This document shows, one piece after another, positions 32,046 through 40,548 of a stretch of 64,000 nucleotides of DNA. The DNA is taken from positions 1 to 64,000 of the forward strand of contig DAHWSH010000050.1 of assembly GCA_027338645.1 (NCBI GenBank). Direction: 5' to 3'. The stretch's first letter is position 1, and each line of letters starts with the position of its first letter. The translations under genes and the position numbers were made by a program. This DNA comes from JAJZIH01 sp021785265. Lineage in GTDB: Bacteria > Pseudomonadota > Gammaproteobacteria > JAKAQQ01. Below the pieces are notes generated by a model. The model was not told the origin of the DNA and searched no databases. It saw only the letters and a list, made by a program, of their open reading frames with translations.

Positions 32046-33000
32046 GGCGGCGCGGGAGGGGAATCTTTTGGAAATGGTCGTACCCCCGGATTCGGGTATG
32101 GCGGATCCGATCGGCCATCTCGCCCCGGTAACGGATCCCCGCACCCGGGACGATCTGCCCAATCATCCGGCAATCGAGGTGCCGGGCACGAACCCGGCGT
32201 TGCAGTGCAGTCCACTGACGTGGTGCGACCGTAAAGCACAAAACGTAGTCGTCTCCGCCCGAGAGCGCTCGTTTGAGTCCCCCGAGATCGCGGGGTTCGC
32301 AGTCCAGGCGATCCAGATCAATCACCGCTCCGAGAGGACGACCTCGGAGCAGGTGACCCAGATCCTGGATCAACCCATCCGACACATCGAGGGCGGAGTG
32401 GGCGAATTCGCGCAAGAGTGGAACCCACTCGAGTGCGGGTCGGGGGTAAAGAAAAGGAAGCAAAGTGGCCCCGCGCCTTTGCCCCTTTCGCCAGGCCGAC
32501 AGTCCGGCCGCGGCACGACCGAGAGGGCCCGTCACACAGATCCAGTCACCCGGCCGTGCCCCCACCCGTGTCACCGCCCGTCCACGAGGAACACTGCCCA
32601 CGACCGTGATTGTCACCGCGAGCGGACCCCGTACGGTATCGCCGCCGACCAGCGCAATACCGGTCTCTCCCGACAGGCGCTCAAGTCCCTTGCTGAAACC
32701 CGAAAGCCATCGTGTCGATGCGGCAGGCAGGCTCAACGCCAGCGTGTACCAGAGCGGATCAGCCGCCATAGCGGCGAGGTCACTCAAGTTGACCGCCAGT
32801 GCGCGGTGAGCGATCGCCCGTGGCGGGCAGTCCATTGGAAAATGGACACCGGCAAGCACGGTGTCCGTGGCCATCACGAGGTCGCAACCGGGGGGTGGGG
32901 CAAGGACTGCCCCGTCATCCCCCACCCCCAAACGGACAGAGCCCTTTGTCAGGCGGGACAGCGGGCTGAAAAACCGTTGGATCAACTGGAATTCATCCAT
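32023..33000 (-). CDS. thiL: Thiamine-monophosphate kinase
   Basis: A 325-residue AIR-synthase-like fold kinase that phosphorylates thiamine monophosphate to the active cofactor thiamine diphosphate. Signatures are LGVGDDGAVLAPP, VNLSDLAAMAADPLW, LVGGDTVRGPLA and LDVSDGLIQDLGHLLR (metal-binding Asp residues). ATG 33000 (MDEFQLIQRFF) matches the family N-terminus and overlaps nusB by 8 bases. The nusB-thiL-pgpA order is widely conserved. Confidence 0.95.
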   Translation of the reverse strand: MDEFQLIQRFFSPLSRLTKGSVRLGVGDDGAVLAPPPGCDLVMATDTVLAGVHFPMDCPPRAIAHRALAVNLSDLAAMAADPLWYTLALSLPAASTRWLSGFSKGLERLSGETGIALVGGDTVRGPLAVTITVVGSVPRGRAVTRVGARPGDWICVTGPLGRAAAGLSAWRKGQRRGATLLPFLYPRPALEWVPLLREFAHSALDVSDGLIQDLGHLLRGRPLGAVIDLDRLDCEPRDLGGLKRALSGGDDYVLCFTVAPRQWTALQRRVRARHLDCRMIGQIVPGAGIRYRGEMADRIRHTRIRGYDHFQKIPLPRRHARPDAH

Positions 33001-33436
33001 CCCGACGGCTTTCCGGCGATCCCCGCAACTTGCGGGCGACTTGGTCCAGAACCCCGTTGATGAAACGGTAACTCTCGCCCGCCCCATATTGCTTGGCCAG
33101 CTCCACCGATTCGTTCAGGATGACTGGCACATCGACATCCAGCGCAAAACCAAGTTCAAAACACCCCATCCGGAGAATGGCCTTCTCGACCGGGTCGATC
33201 TGGGCAGCCGGCCGATCGAGGAACGGTTCATACAGGTCGTCGAGTTCCATCGCATGCGACTCCACCCCGAGAACGAGCCGTTCAAAGTAGGGACGGTCAA
33301 AGGCCCGGGGCTCCCCCATGATCCAGCCTCGTTCGTCTTCAGCCAAGGCGCTGTCCACGAACTGTCTCCAGTAAAGGGCCTGGAGGGCGTGGGCACGGGC
33401 CCCGAACCGCCGACTATGCCTGGATCCCGAACTCAT
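32993..33436 (-). CDS. nusB: Transcription antitermination factor NusB
   Basis: A 147-residue all-helical RNA-binding protein that joins NusE (S10) in antitermination of rRNA operons. Seen here are ARAHALQALYWRQF near the start, VEKAILRMGCFEL in the middle, and VILNESVELAKQYGAGESYR with FINGVLDQVARK at the end. The start overlaps the ribH stop by 4 bases, and the gene sits between riboflavin and thiamine genes as in many proteobacteria. Confidence 0.96.
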   Translation of the reverse strand: MSSGSRHSRRFGARAHALQALYWRQFVDSALAEDERGWIMGEPRAFDRPYFERLVLGVESHAMELDDLYEPFLDRPAAQIDPVEKAILRMGCFELGFALDVDVPVILNESVELAKQYGAGESYRFINGVLDQVARKLRGSPESRRDG

Positions 33437-33942
33437 GTCCGGGACGGATCCATCTGAACCTGGTGACGGAGTCCGACCATCTCGAGCGCAGCATCCGCGG
33501 ACTCCACCCCTTTGTGCCCGGCCTTCCCGCCAGAGCGCTCAAGGGCCTGTTCCCAAGTATCCGTCGTCAATAATCCCAGAATCACCGGTACGTTCTCATG
33601 CAGGCCCACGGTCATGAGCCCGTCGGTCACGGCACGGGCGAGGTGCCGGTAATGATCGGTTTCTCCGCGGATAATCGCCCCCAGCACAATGACGGCATCG
33701 GGATGATATCGGCGGGCGAGAGTCTGGACTGCCCACGGCAGCTCCCAAGCACCCGGTACCCGGAGCAGGAGGTGACCCGCCTCCGGAAGACCCGCCGTCT
33801 TCAGGGTTTCGATACAACCCCGCAAGAGCGATTCCACAATCTCGGCGTTGAACCGGCTCGCCACGATGCCGATCCGGGCCGCCAGGAATCCGGCGGCTGG
33901 ACGGGTCACGTGTGGAGGAGACGCACGGCGGCGGGACATCAC
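33433..33942 (-). CDS. ribH: 6,7-Dimethyl-8-ribityllumazine synthase
   Basis: A 169-residue lumazine synthase condensing the pyrimidine intermediate with 3,4-dihydroxy-2-butanone 4-phosphate, the penultimate step to riboflavin. Motifs are GIVASRFNAEIVESLL, RVPGAWELPWAVQTLA, VIVLGAIIRGETDHYRHLAR (catalytic His) and PVILGLLTTDTWEQALER. The enzyme usually forms large hollow capsids. It lies 45 bases downstream of the ribB-like gene; ribE and ribD are not in the window. Confidence 0.96.
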   Translation of the reverse strand: MMSRRRASPPHVTRPAAGFLAARIGIVASRFNAEIVESLLRGCIETLKTAGLPEAGHLLLRVPGAWELPWAVQTLARRYHPDAVIVLGAIIRGETDHYRHLARAVTDGLMTVGLHENVPVILGLLTTDTWEQALERSGGKAGHKGVESADAALEMVGLRHQVQMDPSRT

Positions 33943-33987
33943 CGGGAACCGGAAATCACTCTCGTCAGTATAGCCTCCAGGAACCCC

Positions 33988-35109
33988 TCATGCCTTGATC
34001 GGGGCTTCTCCCACGTTCCCGGAAAGGTATTCGGTCACCTCCAGCCCAAACCCGGACAGTCCCAGCATGATCTTGGGTGCCGAAAGCACCCGCATCCGGC
34101 GGACCCCGAGATCGCGCAGGATCTGGGCACCCACGCCGTAGGTGCGCAGGACTGCCTGATTGGATGGATCGGCTTCCTCTCCGGGTCGCCCGTCATCCAG
34201 GCGACGGATCAAGTTCGCGGCATCCTGGGCGGGTCTCAGAATGATGAGGATGCCATCCTCATGAGCAATCCGCTGCAGTGCCGCGGTGAGCGGCCAGCCG
34301 AAACCGGTGCCGGTGAGGTGCAATAGGTCGGTCAGTGAATTCTCGACATGGACGCGCACCAGAGTGGATCCGTCGGCCCGAACGCGCCCGTGACAGAGGG
34401 CAAAATGGACTGTCTGCTCCAGATGATCCTCATAGGCCACCAGCCTGAATGGTCCACACTCCGTCGCGACCTCCTTTTCGAGCACGCGGGAGACCGTCAT
34501 TTCACGGGCCATGCGGTAGCGGATCAGGTCCGCGATCGTGCCGATCCTGAGCCCATGATGTTGCGCAAAACGTTCGAGATCAGGACGCCGGGCCACGCTG
34601 CCATCCTCGTTCAGGATCTCGACAATCGCCGCTGCGGGTTCGTATCCTGCCAGTCGGGCGAGGTCCGTACTGGCCTCGGTATGTCCAGCACGGGCCAGGA
34701 CACCTCCCGATTGCGCCACGATCGGGAAGATGTGGCCGGGCTGGACGATGTCCTCGGGTCCCGCGCCCTCGGCCACGGCGGTCCGGATCGTATGGGCACG
34801 GTCATGGGCAGAAATACCGGTCGTGACCCCCCGGGCGGCCTCGATCGAAACCGTAAACCGGGTTCCGTAGCGGGTCTGGTTATCCTGGACCATGAGCGGG
34901 AGGCGCAACCTCTCGCAGCGTTCTCGCGTCATCGGCAGACAGACGAGCCCACGTCCATACCGCACCATGAAATTGATCGTGTCAGACGTGACCTGACTGG
35001 CCGCCATCATGAGATCGCCCTCGTTCTCACGATCCTCATCGTCCATGACGATCACCATCTCGCCACGGCGTAGTGCCTCGATCAGTTCCTCCGTCGTATT
35101 GAGGGTCAC
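33988..35109 (-). CDS. ribB: 3,4-Dihydroxy-2-butanone-4-phosphate synthase with degenerate GTP cyclohydrolase II half
   Basis: A 373-residue RibBA-type protein. The N-terminal ~200 residues are an intact DHBP synthase that makes the four-carbon unit of riboflavin: MDDEDRENEGDLMMAA, the THDRA-like AHDRAHTIRTA and GHTEASTDLARLAG. The C-terminal part has the GTP cyclohydrolase II fold (VRVHVENSLTDLLHL, RTYGVGAQILRDLGV). However, the three zinc cysteines of active RibA (E. coli SECLTGD and RCDC) are absent, so it should not open GTP. The GTG at 35109 has GGAG 7 bases upstream. A separate RibA would be required elsewhere. No FMN riboswitch is visible upstream. Confidence 0.92.
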   Translation of the reverse strand: MTLNTTEELIEALRRGEMVIVMDDEDRENEGDLMMAASQVTSDTINFMVRYGRGLVCLPMTRERCERLRLPLMVQDNQTRYGTRFTVSIEAARGVTTGISAHDRAHTIRTAVAEGAGPEDIVQPGHIFPIVAQSGGVLARAGHTEASTDLARLAGYEPAAAIVEILNEDGSVARRPDLERFAQHHGLRIGTIADLIRYRMAREMTVSRVLEKEVATECGPFRLVAYEDHLEQTVHFALCHGRVRADGSTLVRVHVENSLTDLLHLTGTGFGWPLTAALQRIAHEDGILIILRPAQDAANLIRRLDDGRPGEEADPSNQAVLRTYGVGAQILRDLGVRRMRVLSAPKIMLGLSGFGLEVTEYLSGNVGEAPIKA

Positions 35110-35270
35110 GAAAGACTCCAGGACAGGGCCGGCGGGAGCCAGCCGACAGTCGGAAAGTGTAGGCGAACTTTCCCGGCACCGCCAGTTTCAGCCCGGCTGG
35201 GGCGGCCTCGTCCGGTCCCAGTGGCGACCGGGATCCCTTACACTGGTCAGGATCCGTCCGGAGCTTTCCC

Positions 35271-35756
35271 ATGAACCGCCCTTTCCAGGACCACTATCCC
35301 GACGAGTGGAGCCACTGTTACGGCTGTGGTCGTCTCAATGAAAAAGGCCATCATGTGAAAAGTGTCTGGGGAGCGGGCGAGGAGTCGGTCTGCGAGTTTC
35401 ATCCCGAACCTTGGCATACCGCGCTGCCCGGCTACGTCTATGGCGGCCTCCTGGCCTCGGTCATCGACTGCCACGCGACGGGGACTGCGGCCGCTTATCT
35501 CGACCGGCTGGACCTGGATCGCAACCCGCAACCCTACCCCCGTTTCGTCACCGCCTCCCTCACGGTTGACTTCCTCAAGCCGACTCCCTTGGCCCCTTTT
35601 CAGGTCACCGGCCAAATCCTGGAACACCACGGTCGACGGGTGGTCGTGGCCTGCACCGTTCGGGGAGGGGCAGACCACACGAAAACCGTCGAGGCCCGCG
35701 TCACCGTAGTCCGTATCCCGGACAGCGGATGGCCGACACCGGCCCGGTCGGACTGA
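35271..35756 (+). CDS. Hotdog-fold thioesterase (PaaI/4HBT superfamily)
   Basis: A 161-residue protein with a hotdog-fold thioesterase layout. It opens with FQDHYPDEWSHCYGCGRLNE, a zinc-like CxxC seen in a bacterial subfamily of acyl-CoA thioesterase-like proteins. The hotdog core follows, GYVYGGLLASVIDCHATGTA (the long helix with the catalytic acidic residue), then VDFLKPTPL. The acyl substrate is not predictable. It is followed 15 bases later by the dedA-type gene and faces away from the ribB-like gene. Confidence 0.8.
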   Translation: MNRPFQDHYPDEWSHCYGCGRLNEKGHHVKSVWGAGEESVCEFHPEPWHTALPGYVYGGLLASVIDCHATGTAAAYLDRLDLDRNPQPYPRFVTASLTVDFLKPTPLAPFQVTGQILEHHGRRVVVACTVRGGADHTKTVEARVTVVRIPDSGWPTPARSD

Positions 35757-35771
35757 AGGCAGGAAATTTCC

Positions 35772-36452
35772 GTGTTGCCTCATGTCCTTTTCTCGTTTTT
35801 CAATCTTGGACACCGTTTGAGTGACTGGGTCCACACCTACCGCGCCTGGATCTACCCGATGATGTTCCTCGTGCTTTTCGCCGAGACGGGGCTCGTCATC
35901 CTGCCGTTTCTGCCCGGAGACTCCCTGCTCCTGGTTGCGGGAACGCTCGTCGCCCAAGGAACCCTGTCGGCATCCCCCACGCTTCTCGCACTGCTCTCGG
36001 GTGCCATTCTCGGCAATCTCTCGAACTATGCCCTGGGCGCCTGGGCTGGGCCCAAGGTCTTCCACTATGAACGATCACGCTGGTTTAACCCGGATCACCT
36101 CCGCGAAGCCCATGCTTTCTTTCAGCGTTACGGGGCCTCCACGATCGTGATGGGCCGTCTCATCCCGATCATTCGCACTTTTGTGCCTTTCGTGGCTGGC
36201 ATCGGGCGGATGAGTCGCCTGCGTTTCGTGCTGTACACACTTTACGGCGGTGGTCTCTGGGTCGGCTTGCTGTTCGGGGCCGGTTATTACTTCGGGAATG
36301 TACCCGTGGTACGTGCAAATCTGCCTTGGGGAATCCTCACGATCGCGGTGCTCTCGCTGATTCCCGTGGCCGTGCACGGGTATCGGGCCTACCGGCGCCG
36401 GACGACCTTCCGGAAACCCGACGGAGTGGCGCCGGACACTCAGGACTCCTGA
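35772..36452 (+). CDS. DedA family membrane protein
   Basis: A 226-residue inner-membrane protein with about five hydrophobic segments. DedA/VTT-domain landmarks are FAETGLVILPFLPGDSLLL (the acidic residue and the FxPG-like stretch), GNLSNYALGAWAG, and RYGASTIVMGRLIPIIRTF followed by VPFVAGIGRMS. Some DedA proteins recycle undecaprenyl phosphate or support membrane homeostasis; the exact subtype is not clear. The GTG at 35772 follows AGGA. The last 13 bases overlap the convergent lipoprotein gene. Confidence 0.92.
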   Translation: MLPHVLFSFFNLGHRLSDWVHTYRAWIYPMMFLVLFAETGLVILPFLPGDSLLLVAGTLVAQGTLSASPTLLALLSGAILGNLSNYALGAWAGPKVFHYERSRWFNPDHLREAHAFFQRYGASTIVMGRLIPIIRTFVPFVAGIGRMSRLRFVLYTLYGGGLWVGLLFGAGYYFGNVPVVRANLPWGILTIAVLSLIPVAVHGYRAYRRRTTFRKPDGVAPDTQDS

Positions 36453-36979
36453 CGGATGGGGCGCGGCGGGGCGGTCTTGGCGGGGTTGGACGACCCCGGA
36501 CCCGGTGCGGTGTTCTGCATCTCGAGCGCGACCCGCCAGTGGCCAGCATGGCGTTTCCAAAGCGTGACATAACTGCCGTAGATGATCGTGGGACGCCCCC
36601 CCGTCGTACGCCCCGTCACCTCGTAATTTCCCCAGCTGACCCCGAGCCCATGCTTCGAGGACAGGGCACGATGCGGTGACCAGGTCAAAAGGGAGGGAAC
36701 ACCCGGGGGGAGTTGCGAGAGGATCCGGTGCCGACCACGGATGGGCTCAGCGCGGGCGGCAATCAGCAGAGCGTCCCGAAGAAAGTACCGATGGTAGGCC
36801 CACGGCAGTCCGTGGCGGACCGCGGCCAAGGCAAAGGCCCGATCGGTTTTCAGGATCGCGAGTTCGCGTGCACGTCGCACCATCTGGGGAGATGAAGTGC
36901 ATCCGCCCAAAAGTAAGCTCACACCCAAAAGCAAGAGCAAAGACGTGTTTTTGATGGATCTGGGCTTCGCGGCGAGCAT
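36440..36979 (-). CDS. Lipoprotein with NTF2-like (SnoaL/DUF4440-type) domain
   Basis: A 179-residue lipoprotein. The signal peptide LLLLLGVSLLLGGCTSS contains a clear lipobox (GGC). The mature part, from ILKTDRAFALAAVRHGLP to SYVTLWKRHAGHWRVALE, looks like the small NTF2-like fold found in DUF4440/SnoaL proteins: a helical start followed by a beta-sheet ending in WKR-GxWRV. The function is unknown. ATG 36979 has a G-rich site (GGGGGCAG) upstream and a good promoter 30-57 bases upstream, so the longer frame from 37192 is rejected. Confidence 0.72.
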   Translation of the reverse strand: MLAAKPRSIKNTSLLLLLGVSLLLGGCTSSPQMVRRARELAILKTDRAFALAAVRHGLPWAYHRYFLRDALLIAARAEPIRGRHRILSQLPPGVPSLLTWSPHRALSSKHGLGVSWGNYEVTGRTTGGRPTIIYGSYVTLWKRHAGHWRVALEMQNTAPGPGSSNPAKTAPPRPIRQES

Positions 36980-37007
36980 AAAACTGCCCCCTGAACCGGC
37001 TTCTGCC

Positions 37008-37036
37008 ATTATATCGGGAATTGGGGTGAGGGCCAA
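37008..37036 (-). promoter_or_regulatory. Predicted sigma-70 promoter of the NTF2-like lipoprotein gene
   Basis: On the minus strand TTGGCC (37036-37031) is followed after exactly 17 bases by TATAAT (37013-37008). Transcription would start near 37001, giving a leader of about 22 bases before ATG 36979. This is the best-formed promoter I see in the window. Confidence 0.6.
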
Positions 37037-37091
37037 CGGATCCGTGTACGGCATCCGGGTCTCTCCCCAAAGCCGACTGAGAGGATAAACC

Positions 37092-38516
37092 ATGGAAATG
37101 CGCTCGCCTCCCGCGCAACATTCCAGTACGCCCCGACTCGAAACGGTGTTCGCGGCGCAGAAGCGGCTGGCGCTCGAGTGGCGCCATTCCACGGCGGCCT
37201 ACCGCCGTTCACGATTGACCCGGCTGGAACGGGCCGTCGGAAACTACCAACCGCGACTGCGCGACGCGTTGAGCGTCGACCTACACAAACCCGTGCCGGA
37301 AACTGACCTGTCAGAAATCCTGCCGGTCATCGCCGAAATCCGCCATGCCCGACGCCATCTGGCCGGCTGGATGAAGCTCCGGAGGGTTGATCCGGGCCGA
37401 CTCCTCCCCGGTACGTCCGCCTGGATCCGACATGAACCGCGAGGAACCTGTCTCATCATGGCGCCCTGGAACTATCCGGTCGCCCTCACACTGGGTCCAC
37501 TCGCCTGTGCACTGGCGGCCGGCAACACGGTGATCCTCAAGCCCTCGGAGTTTGCACCAGCCACGGCATCGGTCCTTGCCGAACTGGTCAACGAGACCTT
37601 TGAGCCGGCGGAGGTGGCCGTCTACCCGGGAGATGTCACCCAGGCATCAGCGCTTCTTGACCTTCCCTTCGACCACATTTTCTTCACCGGCAGCCCGGCA
37701 ACCGGTCGGATCGTGATGGCAGCGGCCGCCCGACACCTCGCCTCCGTCACACTGGAACTCGGTGGCCGATCACCCGTCATCGTGGACGCCTCCGCCGATT
37801 TGGAATCCGCAGCCCGTTCGATCGTCTGGGGCAAATGGGCCAATTGTGGTCAGACCTGCATCGCCCCCGATCATCTCTTCGTCGAAGAGGGTATCCGTGA
37901 GCGGTTCGTTTCCGCACTCGAGCGCGAGATCACCGCGCTCTACGGCGCAGACAGCCGAATGAGCGCGGATTACGGTCGGATCGTCAATCAGTCGCACTTC
38001 GAGCGCCTCGTCGGTCTTCTCGAGGATGCCACCCGCCGGGGGGCAAAACGGATCGGAGGCCCGGTCCTGCCCGGCGAACGCCTGATCCCCCCAACCCTCC
38101 TGACCGGAATCCAACCCGGCAGCGCCATCCTCGAAAACGAGATCTTTGGCCCATTGCTTCCGGTCCTCGACTTCAGGAACCTTCTCGAACCGATTACCGC
38201 AATCAATGAACAACCCAAGCCACTGGCCCTCTACATCTTTTCCCGGCGGCAAGCCGCAATCGACCGCATCGTGCGTGAAACCTCATCCGGCGGTGTCGGC
38301 ATCAACACCACCCTGCTCCAGTTTCTCCACGGCAACCTGCCCTTCGGGGGCATCGGCGAATCCGGCATCGGCAACAGCCATGGATTCTTCGGATTCCGGG
38401 CCTTCAGCCACGAGCGCGCCATCCTGAGGGACCGGCTGTTTCTCACCCGGTTCTTGTCACCGCCCTACACCGGGTGGGTCCGCAACCGGATTCACGCACT
38501 CCGGAAACTGGCCTGA
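37092..38516 (+). CDS. Aldehyde dehydrogenase (coniferyl/fatty aldehyde dehydrogenase-like)
   Basis: A 474-residue NAD(P)-dependent aldehyde dehydrogenase of the class 3-like branch that bacterial coniferyl aldehyde dehydrogenases belong to. Visible features are IMAPWNYPVALTLGPLA, KPSEFAPATA, FFTGSPATGRIVM, the catalytic Glu in TLELGGRSPVI, the catalytic Cys in NCGQTCIAPDH, and ENEIFGPLLPV. The lack of the extended C-terminus of classical ALDHs and the PFGGIGESGIG ending support this branch. The physiological aldehyde cannot be told from sequence. Transcribed alone between a divergent lipoprotein gene and moxR. Confidence 0.9.
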   Translation: MEMRSPPAQHSSTPRLETVFAAQKRLALEWRHSTAAYRRSRLTRLERAVGNYQPRLRDALSVDLHKPVPETDLSEILPVIAEIRHARRHLAGWMKLRRVDPGRLLPGTSAWIRHEPRGTCLIMAPWNYPVALTLGPLACALAAGNTVILKPSEFAPATASVLAELVNETFEPAEVAVYPGDVTQASALLDLPFDHIFFTGSPATGRIVMAAAARHLASVTLELGGRSPVIVDASADLESAARSIVWGKWANCGQTCIAPDHLFVEEGIRERFVSALEREITALYGADSRMSADYGRIVNQSHFERLVGLLEDATRRGAKRIGGPVLPGERLIPPTLLTGIQPGSAILENEIFGPLLPVLDFRNLLEPITAINEQPKPLALYIFSRRQAAIDRIVRETSSGGVGINTTLLQFLHGNLPFGGIGESGIGNSHGFFGFRAFSHERAILRDRLFLTRFLSPPYTGWVRNRIHALRKLA

Positions 38517-38538
38517 ACCGACCCTCCGGTGACGCATC

Positions 38539-38552
38539 CACCCGGACGGGTG
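38539..38552. repeat. Short inverted repeat after the aldehyde dehydrogenase gene
   Basis: CACCCG-GA-CGGGTG, a perfect 6-bp hairpin 22 bases after the stop, followed by G/C-rich sequence (GGGCCC runs) but no T-run. It may help end transcription; it is not a classical terminator. Confidence 0.3.
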
Positions 38553-38573
38553 TGGCCCGGGGGGCCCGGCGGT

Positions 38574-38602
38574 TTGCATCACCCTGCCGGGGCCGTTAGA
38601 CT
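38574..38602 (+). promoter_or_regulatory. Possible promoter of the moxR operon
   Basis: TTGCAT (38574-38579) and TAGACT (38597-38602) are 17 bases apart. Transcription would begin at or next to the ATG at 38609, meaning a leaderless message; no clear Shine-Dalgarno precedes that ATG, which is consistent. Matches to consensus are partial (3/6 and 4/6). Confidence 0.3.
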
Positions 38603-38608
38603 GAGCCA

Positions 38609-39556
<948 letters not shown>

Positions 39557-39564
39557 GGAGAAGC

Positions 39565-40548
39565 ATGCCCATCCGACGCATCCGACGCAAACAGGGAGGG
39601 GCGGATGCAGCCCCGCTTTCGCCCAGCTCCGTGGGCACCCCCCCTGCTCCCTCCCAGACGGTCCGCTACCGGAAAACCTACATCCTGCCCACCCCGTTCG
39701 GTCTCGCCTTCGCACTCATGCTGGCTGCGCTGTTTCTCGGCGCCATGAACTACAACAACAACATGGCCTTTTTCCTGGCTTTTCTGTTGACGGGTACCGC
39801 TCTCCTCAGTATGGCTCGGGTCCATGGCAACCTGGTCGGACTCGTGATCCAACCGGTCTCACCCGCTCCCGTCTTCGCCGGTGAGCACCTACCTCTCGCG
39901 ATCCGCCTCGAAAACCCCTCTTCCCTTCCCCGCCTGGGTCTCGTCCTACGGGCTTCCCACCCGACTGCACCGGGTCATGAAGTCGAGCTGCCGGCCCAGG
40001 GTTCAGCGATTCTCACCCTGTCAGTACCGACCCGGACGCGAGGCTGGTTCACTCCGCCGGGCCTGCGTCTCGAGTCGCGCCGTCCCTTCGGGCTTTTCGT
40101 CGCCTGGACCCGTCTGTCCGAGATCCCACGCGCACTGGTCTACCCGACCCCGGCCGATCCCGCCCTGCCGCTCCCTCCTCCTGCCGCCGGAACCGGTCCG
40201 ACGCAACCCGAACGTCCCGACGTCGAGGACTTTCAGGGATTACGGCGATACCGGCCCGGAGATACCCGCCGCCACATCCACTGGCCAGCCTATGCGCGAG
40301 GGCGCGGACTCCTCACGAAACGCTTCGAGACACCCCCGACCGAAACCCGGATCCTCAACTGGCTCGAGACTCCAGGTCGCCTGGAAGAACGCTTGTCCCA
40401 CCTGACCCGATGGATCGTCGAACTCGAAGCGGCTTCCTGCCCTTATGGCCTGATATTGCCCAACCTGCATGCGCCGCCGCAATGTAACCCGAGTCATCAC
40501 GAGCACTGTCTCGCGGCGCTCGCCCTCTACCCGGAACCTCCACCATGA
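39565..40548 (+). CDS. DUF58 domain-containing membrane protein
   Basis: A 327-residue protein with two closely spaced membrane helices (about residues 45-85: FGLAFALMLAALFLGAMNY, then AFFLAFLLTGTALLSM). A periplasmic or extracytoplasmic beta-rich part follows, and then the DUF58 signature DFQGLRRYRPGDTRRHIHWP. DUF58 proteins accompany MoxR ATPases. The gene starts 8 bases after moxR and its stop overlaps the next start by ATGA. Its molecular role is not established. Confidence 0.9.
   Translation: MPIRRIRRKQGGADAAPLSPSSVGTPPAPSQTVRYRKTYILPTPFGLAFALMLAALFLGAMNYNNNMAFFLAFLLTGTALLSMARVHGNLVGLVIQPVSPAPVFAGEHLPLAIRLENPSSLPRLGLVLRASHPTAPGHEVELPAQGSAILTLSVPTRTRGWFTPPGLRLESRRPFGLFVAWTRLSEIPRALVYPTPADPALPLPPPAAGTGPTQPERPDVEDFQGLRRYRPGDTRRHIHWPAYARGRGLLTKRFETPPTETRILNWLETPGRLEERLSHLTRWIVELEAASCPYGLILPNLHAPPQCNPSHHEHCLAALALYPEPPP

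Noticed and set aside
35110..35270. FMN riboswitch upstream of the ribB-like gene
   Set aside because: The leader has none of the conserved RFN blocks (no AGGGTG-type or GGCGG-paired core), so I do not annotate one.
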